A DNA stretch of 64,000 nucleotides from Salvelinus alpinus (taxonomy: Eukaryota; Chordata; Actinopteri; Salmoniformes; Salmonidae): NCBI RefSeq assembly GCF_045679555.1, contig NC_092091.1, positions 84,449,657-84,513,656 on the forward strand. Reading direction: 5' to 3'. This document shows, in pieces, positions 33,968 to 45,784 of the stretch. Made by a program: the position numbers and the translations under genes. The notes under the pieces were generated by a model. That model searched no databases. It worked only from the letters and a program-made list of their open reading frames with translations, and was not told where the DNA came from. How positions within the stretch are numbered: position 1 is the first letter of the stretch; each line of letters begins with the position of its first letter.

Positions 33968-35116
33968 CTTGTTATTACCTGAGCAGATCACTGTGAGTCC
34001 AGGAAGGAGATCATAACTTGTCAAACACTCCCTCAGTGAAGACTCAGACCCAGAACAGTAAACTCCAAACCCTCCAGTGGTGTTTCCAGGTGGTACTGAA
34101 ACAGTGGAGCCACAACCCAGCTGTCTACACACTACTGCAGCTTCATCCGCCTGGTCCTCGTCCACAGCTCCCACAGTCCTCCACTCTCCCTGGTCGTACC
34201 GCTCCACTCCACCAGCACAGCGACTGCCTCCTCCCACCAGCCTCACATCATCAGGCTCTGAGAAAAGAAAAGAGAGAGACAGTAATCTTACTATTTTCTC
34301 ACTAAAACACACCTATATTGTCTCTCATATTCTTCACTCCAGGTGAGAAACAATGTTGATTGAGTGACAAACTGTTTCTTACCTGAGCAGGTGAGTCCAA
34401 CAGCATTACCAGGTAGGCAGGTGTTGTGTTTTCTGTCTGAGGTGTCACAGTCCAGGAGAAGGGACTCATTGCCTTTACACTGGAACTCTTTATCCCAGGT
34501 CTGACCCTCACCTCCTCCATAGAGCCCCCCCTGTAGAGCTGCAGGAGCCCCACAGCCAAGCTCCCCACAGACTACCTCTGCATCCTGCCGGTCAAAGTCA
34601 GCTTCACACACTGAGGCCCAGGACTGACTGGACTTCACCTCCACTCTCCCAGAGCAGAGACCAGCTCCATCCACAAGCCGCACAGACTCTGGAGAAAAAG
34701 AGTTGGTTGAACATTCAATCAGTTTTGTTGATGACACTGTCAAGGACTAAACACAAATATGTTGGATAAAAGATTGTAGTTTGCTATGTTTGATACTGTA
34801 AGAGGTAGAAATGGGTTCTTAGTCACTCAGGATCGGGTTGGGAATAATGCAGGCAGGAGACAGGAATAAGTTCACTTCACTTTATAGAAAATAAACAGCT
34901 GGACATCCATCAGGCAGCTTCACTTCAGTACCATCTGAACTACAATGATCTGCCCATGAACATCTCCCATAAACCAATATGACAAACACAAATATAATGT
35001 TTAAATACATCTGACATCTCTCCCTCTATTTAAATGAAATAAAAACACATAAAACATGATACATGGTAATATTATATAATGTACAAATAAATCTCTCAAT
35101 ATGACCAGTCTCTTAC

Positions 35117-35397
35117 CTGAACAGATCACATGACGATAATATCCACCATCACAGACACCAGGTCCTCCTCTGATGTCACACTGTCTAATAGAAGACTCAT
35201 CTCCATTGCAACTCAATAGTGAGACTCCTCTTCTTCAGCTACAGGATTCCCACAGTCCAGCTCTCTACACACAACCTTAGTCTCTATCATCATTCTCCAC
35301 CACATAAAACATAGACCTGACCACTCTCCTCTGGAGAAGACTTCCACTGTCCCAGAACAGGAAGTGGTCCCATCCACCAGTCTGACTGAGTATTCAG
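35117..35397 (-). pseudogene. Copy 2 SRCR domain a exon with 28-nt deletion
   Basis: Relative to copy 1 (303 nt), this exon lacks 28 nt near 35237 and has two 3-nt insertions, so its length (281 nt) is no longer compatible with the frame. Before the deletion the frame reads SVRLVDGTTSCSGTVEV and VVCRELDCGNPVA. After it, another frame gives DESSIRQCDIRGGPGVC and HVICSG. Splice sites are unaffected. Confidence 0.88.
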
Positions 35398-35732
35398 CTG
35401 TAAACAGCAGAGAGGAAAACACAGTGGTGAGGACAGATGATGACAGTGATTCTGTTATTCTAACAGCAGTAATGCTTTGTGGTTGACAAGTATTAGTAGT
35501 TCCATAAAACACTACTTGTTATTGGGGTTTAGAATGGTTTGTACGGACACATGATTTTCTCCATGTAGGATAATAAAGTTGACTAATATTGAACTGCTAT
35601 AATCACTGTAGATTTATACTCTACCTACCTGGTGGACTGACACTTTGAGCCTGGAGATCTGAGGAGAAAGAGAGAGACAGAGGAGAGAGAGACAGAGGAG
35701 AAAGGGAGGAGTCAGAGGAAGAGAGAGACAGA

Positions 35733-38298
35733 CTCTCTAAAACATAGAGACCCGGAAAACCTGAGTCTACGCCTTCACTATGGCGAATCACTAAAACAAT
35801 ACAGAAATACACTACGGAAAAAGAAGGAACAGCACGTCAGAAATCAGCTCAATGTAATTGAAGACTCCATAGACTCTAACCAATTCTGGGAAAATTGGAA
35901 AACACTAAACAAACAACAACACGAAGAATTATCTATCCAAAATGGAGATGTATGGGTAAACCACTTCTCCAATCTTTTTGGCTCTATAACAAAGAATAAA
36001 GAACAAAAACATATACATGATCAAATACAAATCCTAGAATCAACTATTAAAGACTACCAGAACCCATTGGATTCTCCAATTACCTTGAATGAGTTACAGG
36101 ACAAAATAAAAACCCTCCAACCCAAAAAGGCCTGTGGTGTTGATGGTATCCTTAATGAAATGATCAAATATACAGACAACAAATTCCAATTGGCTATACT
36201 AAAACTCTTTAACATCGTCCTTAGCTCTGGCATCTTCCCCAATATTTGGAACCAAGGACTGATCACCCCAATCCACAAAAGTGGAGACAAATTTGACCCC
36301 AATAACTACCGTGGAATATGCGTCAACAGTAACCTTGGGAAAATCCTCTGCATTATCATTAACAGCAGACTCGTACATTTCCTCAATGAAAACAATGTAC
36401 TGAGCAAATGTCAAATTGGCTTTTTACCAAATTACCGTACAACAGACCATGTATTCACCCTACACACCCTAATTGACAACCAAACAAACCAAAACAAAGG
36501 CAAAGTCTTCTCATGCTTTGTTGATTTCAAAAAAGCCTTCGACTCAATTTGGCATGAGGGTCTGCTATACAAATTGATGGAAAGTGGTGTTGGGGGTAAA
36601 ACATACGACATTATAAAATCCATGTACACAAACAACAAGTGTGCGGTTAAAATTGGCAAAAAACACACACATTTCTTCACACAGGGTCGTGGGGTGAGAC
36701 AGGGATGCAGCTTAAGCCCCACCCTCTTCAACATATATATCAACGAATTGGCGCGGGCACTAGAACAGTCTGCAGCACCCGGTCTCACCCTACTAGAATC
36801 CGAAGTCAAATGTCTACTGTTTGCTGATGATCTGGTGCTTCTGTCACCAACCAAGGAGGGCCTACAGCAGCACCTAGATCTTCTGCACATATTCTGTCAG
36901 ACCTGGGCCCTGACAGTAAATCTCAGTAAGACCAAAATAATGGTGTTCCAAAAAAGGTCCAGTCACCAGGACCACAAATTCCATCTAGACACCGTTGCCC
37001 TAGAGCACACAAAAAACTATACATACCTCGGCCTAAACATCAGCACCACAGGTAACTTCCACAAAGCTGTGAACGATCTGAGAGACAAGGCAAGAAGGGC
37101 ATTCTATGCCATCAAAAGGAACATAAATTTCAACATACCAATTAGGATCTGGCTAAAAATACTTGAATCAGTCATACAGCCCATTGCCCTTTATGGTTGT
37201 GAGGTCTGGGGTCCGCTCACCAACCAAGATTTCACAAAATGGGACAAACACCAAATTGAGACTCTGCATGCAGAATTCTGCAAAAATATCCTCCGTGTAC
37301 AACGTAGAACACCAAATAATGCATGCAGAGCAGAATTAGGCCGATACCCACTAATTATCAAAATCCAGAAAAGAGCCGTTAAATTCTACAACCACCTAAA
37401 AGGAAGCGATTCCCAAACCTTCCATAACAAAGCCATCACCTACAGAGAGATGAACCTGGAGAAGAGTCCCCTAAGCAAGCTGGTCCTAGGGCTCTGTTCA
37501 CAAACACAAACACACCCCACAGAGCCCCAGGACAACAGCACAATTAGACCCAACCAAATCATGAGAAAACAAAAAGATAATTACTTGACACATTGGAAAG
37601 AATTAACAAAAAAACAGAGCAAACTAGAATGCTATTTGGCCCTAAACAGAGAGTACACAGTGGCAGAATACCTGACCACTGTGACTGACCCAAACTTAAG
37701 GAAAGCTTTGACTATGTACAGACTCAGTGAGCATAGCCTTGCTATTGAGAAAGGCCGCCGTAGGCAGACATGGCTCTCAAGAGAAGACAGGCTATGTGCA
37801 CACTGCCCACAAAATGAGGTGGAAACTGAGCTGCACTTCCTAACCTCCTGCCCAATGTATGACCATATTAGAGAGACATATTTCCCTCAGATTACACAGA
37901 TCCACAAAGAATTTGAAAACAAATCCAATTTTGATAAACTCCCATATCTACTGGGAGAAATTCCACAGTGTGCCATCACAGCAGCAAGATTTGTGACCTG
38001 TTGTCACAAGAAAAGGGCAACCAGTGAAGAACAAACACCATTGTAAATACAACCCATATTTATGCTTATTTATTTTAACTTGTGTGCTTTAACCATTTGT
38101 ACATTGTTACAACACTGTATATATATAATATAACATTTGTAATGTCTTTATTGTTTTGAAACTTCTGTATGTGTAATGTTTACTGTTCATTTGTATTGTT
38201 TATTTCACTTTTGTATAATATCTACCTCACTTGCTTTGGCAATGTTAACACATGTTTCCCATGCCAATAAAGCCCCTTGAATTGAATTGAATTGAATT
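35733..38298 (+). mobile_element. 5'-truncated non-LTR retrotransposon with intact 3' end
   Basis: Inserted into the 36-bp minisatellite. The sequence gacaga is found on both sides (35727-35732 and 38299-38304), a plausible short target duplication, although the repetitive target makes this uncertain. The 3' end has aataaagccccttgaattga followed by ttgaa-type repeats. This tail and the C-terminal zinc-finger-like motif resemble the I/Nimb group of fish LINEs, but the clade is tentative. The 5' part (ORF1, endonuclease) is missing. Older fragments of the family are at 30540 and 48380. Confidence 0.9.
35734..38046 (+). CDS. LINE reverse transcriptase (ORF2 fragment, 770 codons open)
   Basis: The frame is open from the 5' truncation to TAA at 38044-38046, without a stop or shift. 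Reverse transcriptase motifs appear in order: KACGVDGILNEMIK (near 36130), GDKFDPNNYRGI (near 36280), CFVDFKKAFDSIWH (near 36515, first catalytic Asp), RGVRQGCSLSPTLFNIYINE (near 36690) and LLFADDLVLLS (36814-36846, catalytic Asp pair). Near the C-terminus a Cys/His motif, CAHC then HFLTSC, is seen (37799-37852). The endonuclease domain is absent, so it cannot mobilise itself. The open frame suggests a fairly recent insertion. Confidence 0.88.
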   Translation, partial: SLKHRDPENLSLRLHYGESLKQYRNTLRKKKEQHVRNQLNVIEDSIDSNQFWENWKTLNKQQHEELSIQNGDVWVNHFSNLFGSITKNKEQKHIHDQIQILESTIKDYQNPLDSPITLNELQDKIKTLQPKKACGVDGILNEMIKYTDNKFQLAILKLFNIVLSSGIFPNIWNQGLITPIHKSGDKFDPNNYRGICVNSNLGKILCIIINSRLVHFLNENNVLSKCQIGFLPNYRTTDHVFTLHTLIDNQTNQNKGKVFSCFVDFKKAFDSIWHEGLLYKLMESGVGGKTYDIIKSMYTNNKCAVKIGKKHTHFFTQGRGVRQGCSLSPTLFNIYINELARALEQSAAPGLTLLESEVKCLLFADDLVLLSPTKEGLQQHLDLLHIFCQTWALTVNLSKTKIMVFQKRSSHQDHKFHLDTVALEHTKNYTYLGLNISTTGNFHKAVNDLRDKARRAFYAIKRNINFNIPIRIWLKILESVIQPIALYGCEVWGPLTNQDFTKWDKHQIETLHAEFCKNILRVQRRTPNNACRAELGRYPLIIKIQKRAVKFYNHLKGSDSQTFHNKAITYREMNLEKSPLSKLVLGLCSQTQTHPTEPQDNSTIRPNQIMRKQKDNYLTHWKELTKKQSKLECYLALNREYTVAEYLTTVTDPNLRKALTMYRLSEHSLAIEKGRRRQTWLSREDRLCAHCPQNEVETELHFLTSCPMYDHIRETYFPQITQIHKEFENKSNFDKLPYLLGEIPQCAITAARFVTCCHKKRATSEEQTPL

Positions 38299-38487
38299 GA
38301 CAGAGGAGAAAGAGAGGAGTCAGAGGAAGAGAGAGACAGAGGAGAAAGGGAGGAGTCAGAGGAAGAGAGAGACAGAGGAGAAAGGGAGGAGTCAGAGGAA
38401 GAGAGAGACAGAGGAGAAAGGGAGGAGTCAGAGGAAGAGAGAGACAGAGGAGAAAGGGAGGAGTCAGAGGAAGAGAGAGACAGAGGT

Positions 38488-38689
38488 TAAATGAACATCA
38501 ACATGACCTTTCATGATGTGATGGGGAAGACAGGCTTATCGTTGGTATGGTGTTACAACACCCATACACTATATATACAATAGTATGTGGACACCCCTTC
38601 AACTTAGTGGATTCTATTTCAGCCACACCCCTTCCTGACAGATGTCAGGAGAATTGAGTTAATGAAGAGCTCAGAGACTTTCCCCTCTC
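38488..38689. mobile_element. Intron segment with Tc1-like end (paralogue of 5004-5180)
   Basis: It contains tgaacatcaacatgaccttt and, from 38565, cactatatatacaatagtat, the same Tc1-like terminal fragment as in copy 1 and at 8205. This confirms that the DNA right of the LINE continues the SRCR intron. Confidence 0.65.
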
Positions 38690-41600
38690 CTCTACTCTTC
38701 TCCCCCTCTCCTCTACTCTTCTCCCCCTCTCCTCTACTCTCCCTCTCCTCTCCTCTACTCCCCCTCTCCTCTACTCTTCTCCCCCTCTCCTTTTCTCCCC
38801 CTCTCCTCTCCTCTTCTCCCCCTCTCCTCTACTCTCCCTCTCCTCTTCTTCCCCTCTCCTCTCCTCTTCTCCCCCTCTCCTCTCCTCTTCTCCCCCTCTC
38901 CTCTCCTCTTCTCCCCCTCTCCTCTCCTCTTCTCTCCCTCTCCTCGTCTCCCCCTCTCCTCGTCTCCCCCTCTCCTCGTCTCCCCCTCTCCTCTTCTCCC
39001 CCTCTCCTCTCCTCTACTCCCCTCTCCTCTACTCCCCCTCTCCTCTACTCCCCCTCTCCTCTACTCTTCTCCCTCTCTCCTCTACTCTTCTCCCTCTCTC
39101 CTCTACCCCCCTCTCCTCTCCTCTACTCCCCCTCTCCTCTCCTCTTCTCCCCCTCTCCTCTTCTCCCCCTCTCCTCTTCTCCCCCTCTCCTCTACTCTTC
39201 TCCCTCTCTCCTCTACTCCCCCTCTCCTCTCCTCTACTCCCCCTCTCCTCTCCTCTTCTCCCCCTCTCCTCTACCTCTCCTCTACTCTTCTCCCACTCTC
39301 CTCTCCTCCCCCTCTCCTCTCCTCTTCTCCCCCTCTCCTCTACTCTACTCCCCCTCTCCTCTTCTCCCCCTCTCCTCTCCTCTTCTCCCCCTCTCCTCTC
39401 CTCTTCTCCCCCTCTCCTCTTCTCCCCCTCTCCTCTTCTCCCCCTATCCTCTCCTCTCCTCCCCCTCTCCTCTCCTCTTCTCCCCCTCTCCTCTACTCCC
39501 CCTCTCCTCTACTCCCCCTCTCCTCTCCTCTTCCTCTCCTCTCCTCTACTCCCCCTCTCCTCTCCTCTACTCCCCCTCTCCTCTACTCTTCTCCCCCTCT
39601 CCTCTACTCTTCTCCCCCTCTCCTCTACTCTTCTCCCCCTCTCCTCTACTCTTCTCCCCCTCTCCTCTCCTCTTCTCCCCCTCTCCTCTACTCATCTCCC
39701 CCTCTCCTCTACTCTACCTCCCCCTCTCCTCTACTCTACCTCCCCCTCTCCTCTTCTCCCCCTCTCCTCTCCTCTTCTCCCCCTCTCCTCTACTCTACTC
39801 CCCCTCTCCTCTTCTCCCCCTCTCCTCTCCTCTTCTCCCCCTCTCCTCTCCTCTTCTCCCCCTCTCCTCTTCTCCCCCTCTCCTCTTCTCCCCCTCTCCT
39901 CTCCTCCCCCTCTCCTCTCCTCCCCCTCTCCTCTACTCTTCTCCCCCTCTCCTCTACTCCCCCTCTCCTCTCCTCTTCCTCTCCTCTCCTCTACTCCCCC
40001 TCTCCTCTCCTCTACTCCCCCTCTCCTCTACTCTTCTCCCCCTCTCCTCTACTCTTCTCCCCCTCTCCTCTCCTCTTCTCCCCCTCTCCTCTACTCATCT
40101 CCCCCTCTCCTCTACCTCCCCCTCTCCTCTACTCTACCTCCCCCTCTCCTCTTCTCCCCCTCTCCTCTCCTCTTCTCCCCCTCTCCTCTCCTCTTCTCCC
40201 CCTCTCCTCTACTCTTCTCCCCCTCTCCTCTACTCTTCTCCCCCTCTCCTCTACTCCCCCTCTCCTCTCCTCTTCCTCTCCTCTCCTCTACTCCCCCTCT
40301 CCTCTCCTCTACTCCCCCTCTCCTCTCCTCTACTCCCCCTCTCCTCTACTCTTCTCCCCCTCTCCTCTACTCTTCTCCCCCTCTCCTCTCCTCTTCTCCC
40401 CCTCTCCTCTCCTCTTCTCCCCCTCTCCTCTACTCATCTCCCCCTCTCCTCTACTCTACTCCCTCTCTCTCCTCTTCTCCCCCTCTCCTTCAATTCACCC
40501 GCTCTCTTTTTCTCCCCCCTCTCTTCTCCCCCTCTCCTCTTCTGACCCTCTATTCTCCTCATCTCCCCCCTTCTCTCCCTCTCCACTTCTCCCCTCCTCA
40601 TCTCCCCCCTTCTCTCCCTCTCCACTTCTCCCCACCTCTTCTCCCCTTCTCTCCCTCTCTTCTCCTCCCCTCTCCCCTTCTCTTCTCCTACCCCTCTCCT
40701 ATTCTCCCCCTCTACTCTACTTTTCTCCCAGTCTCTCTTCTCCTCTTCTCCCCCTCTCCCACCTTCTCCCCATCTCTTCTCCCTGCTCTCTTCTCCTTTT
40801 CTCCCTGCTCTCTTCTCCTTTTCTCCCTGCTCACTTCTCATTTTCTCCACCTCTCTTCTCCCCTTCTCTCCCTCTCTTCTCCTCCCCTCTCCCCCTCTCT
40901 TCTCCTACCCCTCTCCTATTCTCCCCCTCTCCTCTCCTTTTCTCCCAGTCTCTCTTCTCCCCATCTCCTTGTCTTCCCCTCCCCCTCTCCTCTTCTCCCC
41001 CCCTCTTCTCCCCCTTTCCTCCTCTCTTCTCCCCCCTCTCCTATTCTTCCCCACCCCTCCCCCCTGTCCTCTTTTCCCCCTTTCCTCTTCTCCCCTTCTC
41101 CTCCTCTGTTCTCCTCTTCTCCCCTCTTCTCCCCCTCTCCTCTACTCTTCTCCCCCTCTCCTCTACTCTTCTCCCCCTCTCCTCTCCTCCCCCTCTCCTC
41201 TCCTCCCCCTCTCCTCTACTCTTCTCCCCCTCTCCTCTACTCCCCCTCTCCTCTACTCTTCTCCCCCTCTCCTCTACTCTTCTCCCCCTCTCCTCTACCC
41301 CCTCTCCTCTCCTCTTCCTCTCCTCTCCTCTACTCCCCCTCTCCTCTCCTCTTCTCCCCCTCTCCTCTCCTCTTCTCCCCCTCTCCTCTACTCTTCTCCC
41401 CCTCTCCTCTACTCTTCTCCCCCTCTCCTCTACTCTTCTCCCCCTCTCCTCTACTCTTCTCCCCCTCTCCTCTACTCTTCTCCCCCTCTCCTCTACTCTT
41501 CTCCCCCTCTCCTCTACTCTTCTCCCCCTCTCCTCTACTCTTCTCCCCCTCTCCTCTACTCATCTCCCCCTCTCCTCTACTCTACCTCCCCCTCTCCTCT

Positions 41601-44600
41601 ACCTCCCCCTCTCCTCTCCTCTTCTCCCCCTCTCCTCTTCTCCCCCTCTCCTCTACTCTTCTCCCCCTCTCCTCTACTCTTCTCCCCCTCTCCTCTACTC
41701 TACTCCCCCTCTCCTCTTCTTCCCCTCTCCTCTCCTCTTATCCTCCTCTCCTCTCCTCTACTCCCCCTCTCCTCTTCTTCCCCTCTCCTCTACTCTCCTC
41801 CCCCTCTCCTCGTCTCCCCCTCTCCTCTACTCCCCCTCTCCTCTTCTCCCCCTCTCCCCCCCTCTCATCTTCTCCCCCTCTCCCCTACTCTTCTCCCCCT
41901 CTCCCCTACTCTTCTCCCCCTCTCCTCTACCCCCCCTCTCCTCTCCTCTACTCCCCCTCTCCTCTCCTCTTCTCCCCCTCTCCTCTCCTCTCCTCTACCT
42001 TTCCTCTACTCTTCTCCCCCTCTCCTCTCCTCCCCCTCTCCTCTTCTCCCCCTCTCCTCTAATCTACTCCCCATCTCCTCTTCTCCCCATCTCCTCTTCT
42101 CCCCCACTCCTCTTCTCCACAATCTCCTCTTCTCCCCCATCTCCTCTTCTCCCCTTCTCCCCATCTCCTCTTCTCCTCTTCTCCCCTTCTCCCCATCTCC
42201 TCTTCTCCCCCTCTCCTCTTCTCCCCCTCTCCTCTTCTCCCTTCCTCTCCTCTTCTCCCCCTCTCCTCTCCTCCCCCTCTCCTCTCCTCTTCTCCCCCTC
42301 TCCTCTCCTCTACTCCCCCTCTCCTCTCCTCTACTCTACTCCCCCTCTCCTCTACTCTACTCCCCCTCTCCTCTACTCTTCTCCCCCTCTTCTCTTCTCC
42401 CCCTCTCCTCTCCTCTTCTCCCCCTCTCCTCTCCTCTTCTCCCCCTCTCCTCTACTCTTCTCCCCCTCTCCTCTTCTCCCCCTCTCCTCTTCTCCCCCTC
42501 TACTCTCCTCTTCTCCCCCTCTCCTCTCCTCTACTCCCCCTCTCCTCTCCTCTACTCTTCTCCCCCTCTCCTCTACTCTACTCCCCCTCTCCTCTCCTCT
42601 TCTCCCCCTCTCCTCTTCTCCCCCTCTCCTCTCCTCCCCCACTCCTCTTCTCCCCCACTCCCCATCTCCTCTTCTCCCCCTCTCCTCTTCTCCCCCTCTC
42701 CTCTTCTCCCCCTCTCCTCTCCTCTTCTCCCCCTCTCCTCTTCTCCCCCTCTCCTCTCCTCTTCTCCCCCTCTCCTCTCCTCTACTCCCCCTCTCCTCTC
42801 CTCTCCTCCCCCTCTCCTCTACTCTTCTCCCCCTCTCCTCTACTCTTCTCCCCCTCTCCTCTACTCTACTCCCCCTCTCCTCTTCTCCCCCTCTCCTCTC
42901 CTCTTCTCCCCCTCTCCCCTCCTCTTCTCCCCCTCTCCTCTTCTCCCCCTCTCCTCTCCTCTTCTCCCCTCTCCTCTCCTCCCCCTCTCCTCTCCTCTTC
43001 TCCCCCTCTCCTCTCCTCTCCTCTTCTCCCCCTCTCCTCTCCTCTTCTCCCCCTCTCCTCTCCTCCCCCTCTCCTCTACTATACTCCCCTTCTCCTCTAC
43101 TCTTCTCCCCCTCTCCTCTACTCTTTTCCCCCTCTCCTCTCCTCTCTTCCCTCCCCCTCTCCTCTCCTCTACTCCCCCTCTCCTCTCCATCTTCTCTCCC
43201 TCTCTTCTCCTCTTCTCCCCCCTCTACTCTTCTCCACCCCCTCTCCTCTTATACTCTTCTCTCCTCCTCCTCTTCTCCTCTTCTCCCCAATTCTACCCCT
43301 CCCATCTCCTCCCCTCACCCCTCTGCTCTTCAATCCCTCTCCAATTCTCATCCCTTTTCCCACTCTCTTCTCCTCTTCTCCCCCTCTCCCCCTCTTGTCT
43401 TCTCTCCCTATCCTCTACTATACTCCCCTTCTCCTCTACTCTTCTCCCCCTCTCCTCTACTCTTTTCCCCCTCTCCTCTCCTCTCTTCCCTCCCCCTCTC
43501 CTCTCCTCTACTCCCCCTCTCCTCTCCATCTTCTCTCCCTCTCTTCTCCTCCCCCCTCTACTCTTCTCCACCCCCTCTCCTCTTATACTCTTCTCTCCTC
43601 CTCCTCTTCTCCTCTTCTCCCCAATTCTACCCCTCCCATCTCCTCCCCTCACCCCTCTGCTCTTCAATCCCTCTCCAATTCTCATCCCTTTTCCCACTCT
43701 CTTCTCCTCTTCTCCCCCTCTTGTCTTCTCTCCCTATCCTCTTCTCCCCTCTCCTCTTCTTCCCCTCCCACCTCTGCTCTTCTCCTCTCTTCTCCCCCTC
43801 TCTTCTCCTCTTCTTCAGCACCCCCCTCATCTTCTTCCCCTCTCTACTCCTCCCTCACTTCTCCTCTTCTCCCCCTCTCCTCTTCTTCCACTCCACTCTC
43901 ACCTCTGCTCCTCTCCCCTCTCTTCTCCTCTCCTCCCTCCTCTCCCTTCTCCTCCCCTTCTCCCCTCTCTTCTTCTCCCACTTACCTCTCCTCCCCTCCC
44001 CTCTCCTCTCCTCTTCTCCCCACTCACCTTTTCTCCCCCCTCTCTTCTCCTCCCCCTCTCCTCTCCTCTCTTCTCTCCATCTCTTCTCCTTTTCTCCACC
44101 TCCCTTCTCCATCTCTTCTCCTACCCCTCTCCTATTCTCCCCCTCTCCTCTCCTTTTCTCCCAGTCTCTCTTCTCCTCTTCTCCCTCTCTCGTCTTCTCC
44201 CCTCCCTTCTCGTCTTCTCCCCTCGTCTTCTCCCCTCTTCTTCCCCCTTCTCCCCCTCTCTTCTCCCCCTCTTCTCCTCTTCTCCCCCTTTCCTTCTCTT
44301 CACCCCCTCTCATTTTCTCCCCCTCTCTTCTCCTCTTCTGTCCCTCTCCTCTTCTCCCTCTCTCTTCTCCTCTTCTCTCCCTCTCTCTCCTCCCCCTCTC
44401 CTTCAATTCACCGCTCTCTTTTTCTCCCCCCTCTCTTCTCCCCCTCTCCTCTTCTGACCCTCTTCTCCCCCCTTCTCTCCCTCTCAACTTCTCCCCATCT
44501 CTTCTCCCTGCTCTCTTCTCCTTTTCTCCACCTCTCTTCTCCCCTTCTCTCCCTCTCTTCCCCTCCCCTCTCCCCCTCTCTTCTCCTACCCCTCTCCTAT

Positions 44601-45770
44601 TCTCCCCCTCTCCTCTCCTTTTCTCCCAGTCTCTCTTCTCCTCCTCCTCTCCCACCTTCTCCCCCTTCTCTTCTCCTCTTCTCTTCTCCCTCTCTCGTCT
44701 TCTCCCCTCCCCTCTCTTCTCGTCTTCTCCCCTCTTCTTCCCCCTTCTCCCCCTCTCCCAGTCTCTCTTCTCCCCCCTTCTCCCCATTTTCTTCTCCTCA
44801 CCCCCTCTCCCCTTCTCCCCCTCTCTTCTCCTCTTCTGTCCCTCTCCTCTTCTCCCTCTCTCTTCTCCCTCTCTCTTCTCCCTCTCTCTCCTCTTCTCCC
44901 CCTCTCCTTCAATTCACCCGCTCTCTTTTTCTCCCCCCTCTCTTCTCCCCCTCTCCTCTTCTGACCCTCTATTCTCCTCATCTCCCCCCTTCTCTCCCTC
45001 TCCACTTCTCCCCTCCTCATCTCCCCCCTTCTCTCCCTCTCCTCTTCTCCCCATCTCTTCTCCCCTTCTCTCCCTCTCTTCTCCTCCCCTCTCCCCCTCT
45101 CTTCTCCTACCCCTCTCCTATTCTCCCCCTCTACTCTTCTCCCAGTCTCTCTTCTCCTCTTCTCCCCCTCTCCCACCTTCTCCCCATCTCTTCTCCCTGC
45201 TCTCTTCTCCTTTTCTCCCTGCTCTCTTCTCCTTTTCTCCCTGCTCACTTCTCCTTTTCTCCACCTCTCTTCTCCCCTTCTCTCCCTCTCTTCTCCTCCC
45301 CTCTCCCCTACCCCTCTCCTATTCTCCCCCTCTCCTCTCCTTTTCTCCCAGTCTCTCTTCTCCCCATCTCCTTGTCTTCCCCTCCCCTCCCCCTCTCCTC
45401 TTCTCCCCCCCTCTTCTCCCCCTTTCCTCCTCTCTTCTCCCCCCTCTCCTATTCTTCCCCACCCCTCCCCCCTGTCCTCTTTTCCCCCTTTCCTCTTCTC
45501 CCCTTCTCCTCCTCTGTTCTCCTCTTCTCCCAATCTCTCTTCTCCCCTCTTCTCCCCCTCTCTTCTTCTTTCCCTCCCCTCTCCCCCTCTTCTCCTATTC
45601 TGCCCCTCATCTACTCTTCTTCCCCTTCATCTCCCCCACTCCTCTTCTCCCCCCTCTTATCCCCCTCTACCCTTCTCCCCCTCTCTTTCTCTTCTCGCCC
45701 TCTCATCATCTCCCCCCTCTCCTCTACTCTTCTCCCCCTCCTACTCCCAAACTGCCTTCTCATACAAACC
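38690..45770. repeat. 7-kb polypyrimidine tract
   Basis: Almost pure C/T over about 7,080 bp, mainly variants of ctctcctctactcttctccc and ctctcctctcctcttctccc. Internal higher-order duplications are visible: roughly 40488-41110 recurs at 44908-45530, and about 43140-43420 recurs at 43480-43730. All long open frames on both strands (Ser-Pro-Leu on plus, Glu-Arg-Gly on minus) are consequences of composition. Positionally it is the expanded equivalent of the intron 1 tract at 5180-5630. Confidence 0.95.
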
Positions 45771-45784
45771 AATAAAGACATGGA

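Larger units (their letters stand above)
32383..35658 (-). pseudogene. SRCR x3 - Ig - TM receptor, copy 2 (exons 2-8, frameshift in exon 3)
   Basis: Exons, in transcription order: 35658-35629 (linker), 35397-35117 (SRCR a, 281 nt, broken), 34688-34383 (SRCR b, 306 nt), 34257-33979 (SRCR c, 279 nt), 33144-32827 (Ig, 318 nt, one codon shorter than copy 1), 32723-32635 (TM) and 32517-32383 (tail, TAG). All splice dinucleotides are intact. Apart from exon 3 every exon keeps frame and phase. Since exons are symmetric phase 1-1, skipping exon 3 would give an intact two-SRCR receptor, so this may be a gene rather than a pseudogene. The nearest compatible first exon is at 57690-57732, implying a 22-kb intron. 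Confidence 0.8.
35665..38487. repeat. 36-bp minisatellite split by a LINE
   Basis: Units of the exon-2-adjacent 36-bp repeat occupy 35665-35732 and continue at 38299-38487. The interruption is the LINE at 35733-38298. Confidence 0.9.

Noticed and set aside
40434..45533. Minus-strand Glu/Arg/Gly-rich open frames
   Set aside because: Complement of the pyrimidine tract. Composition artefact.
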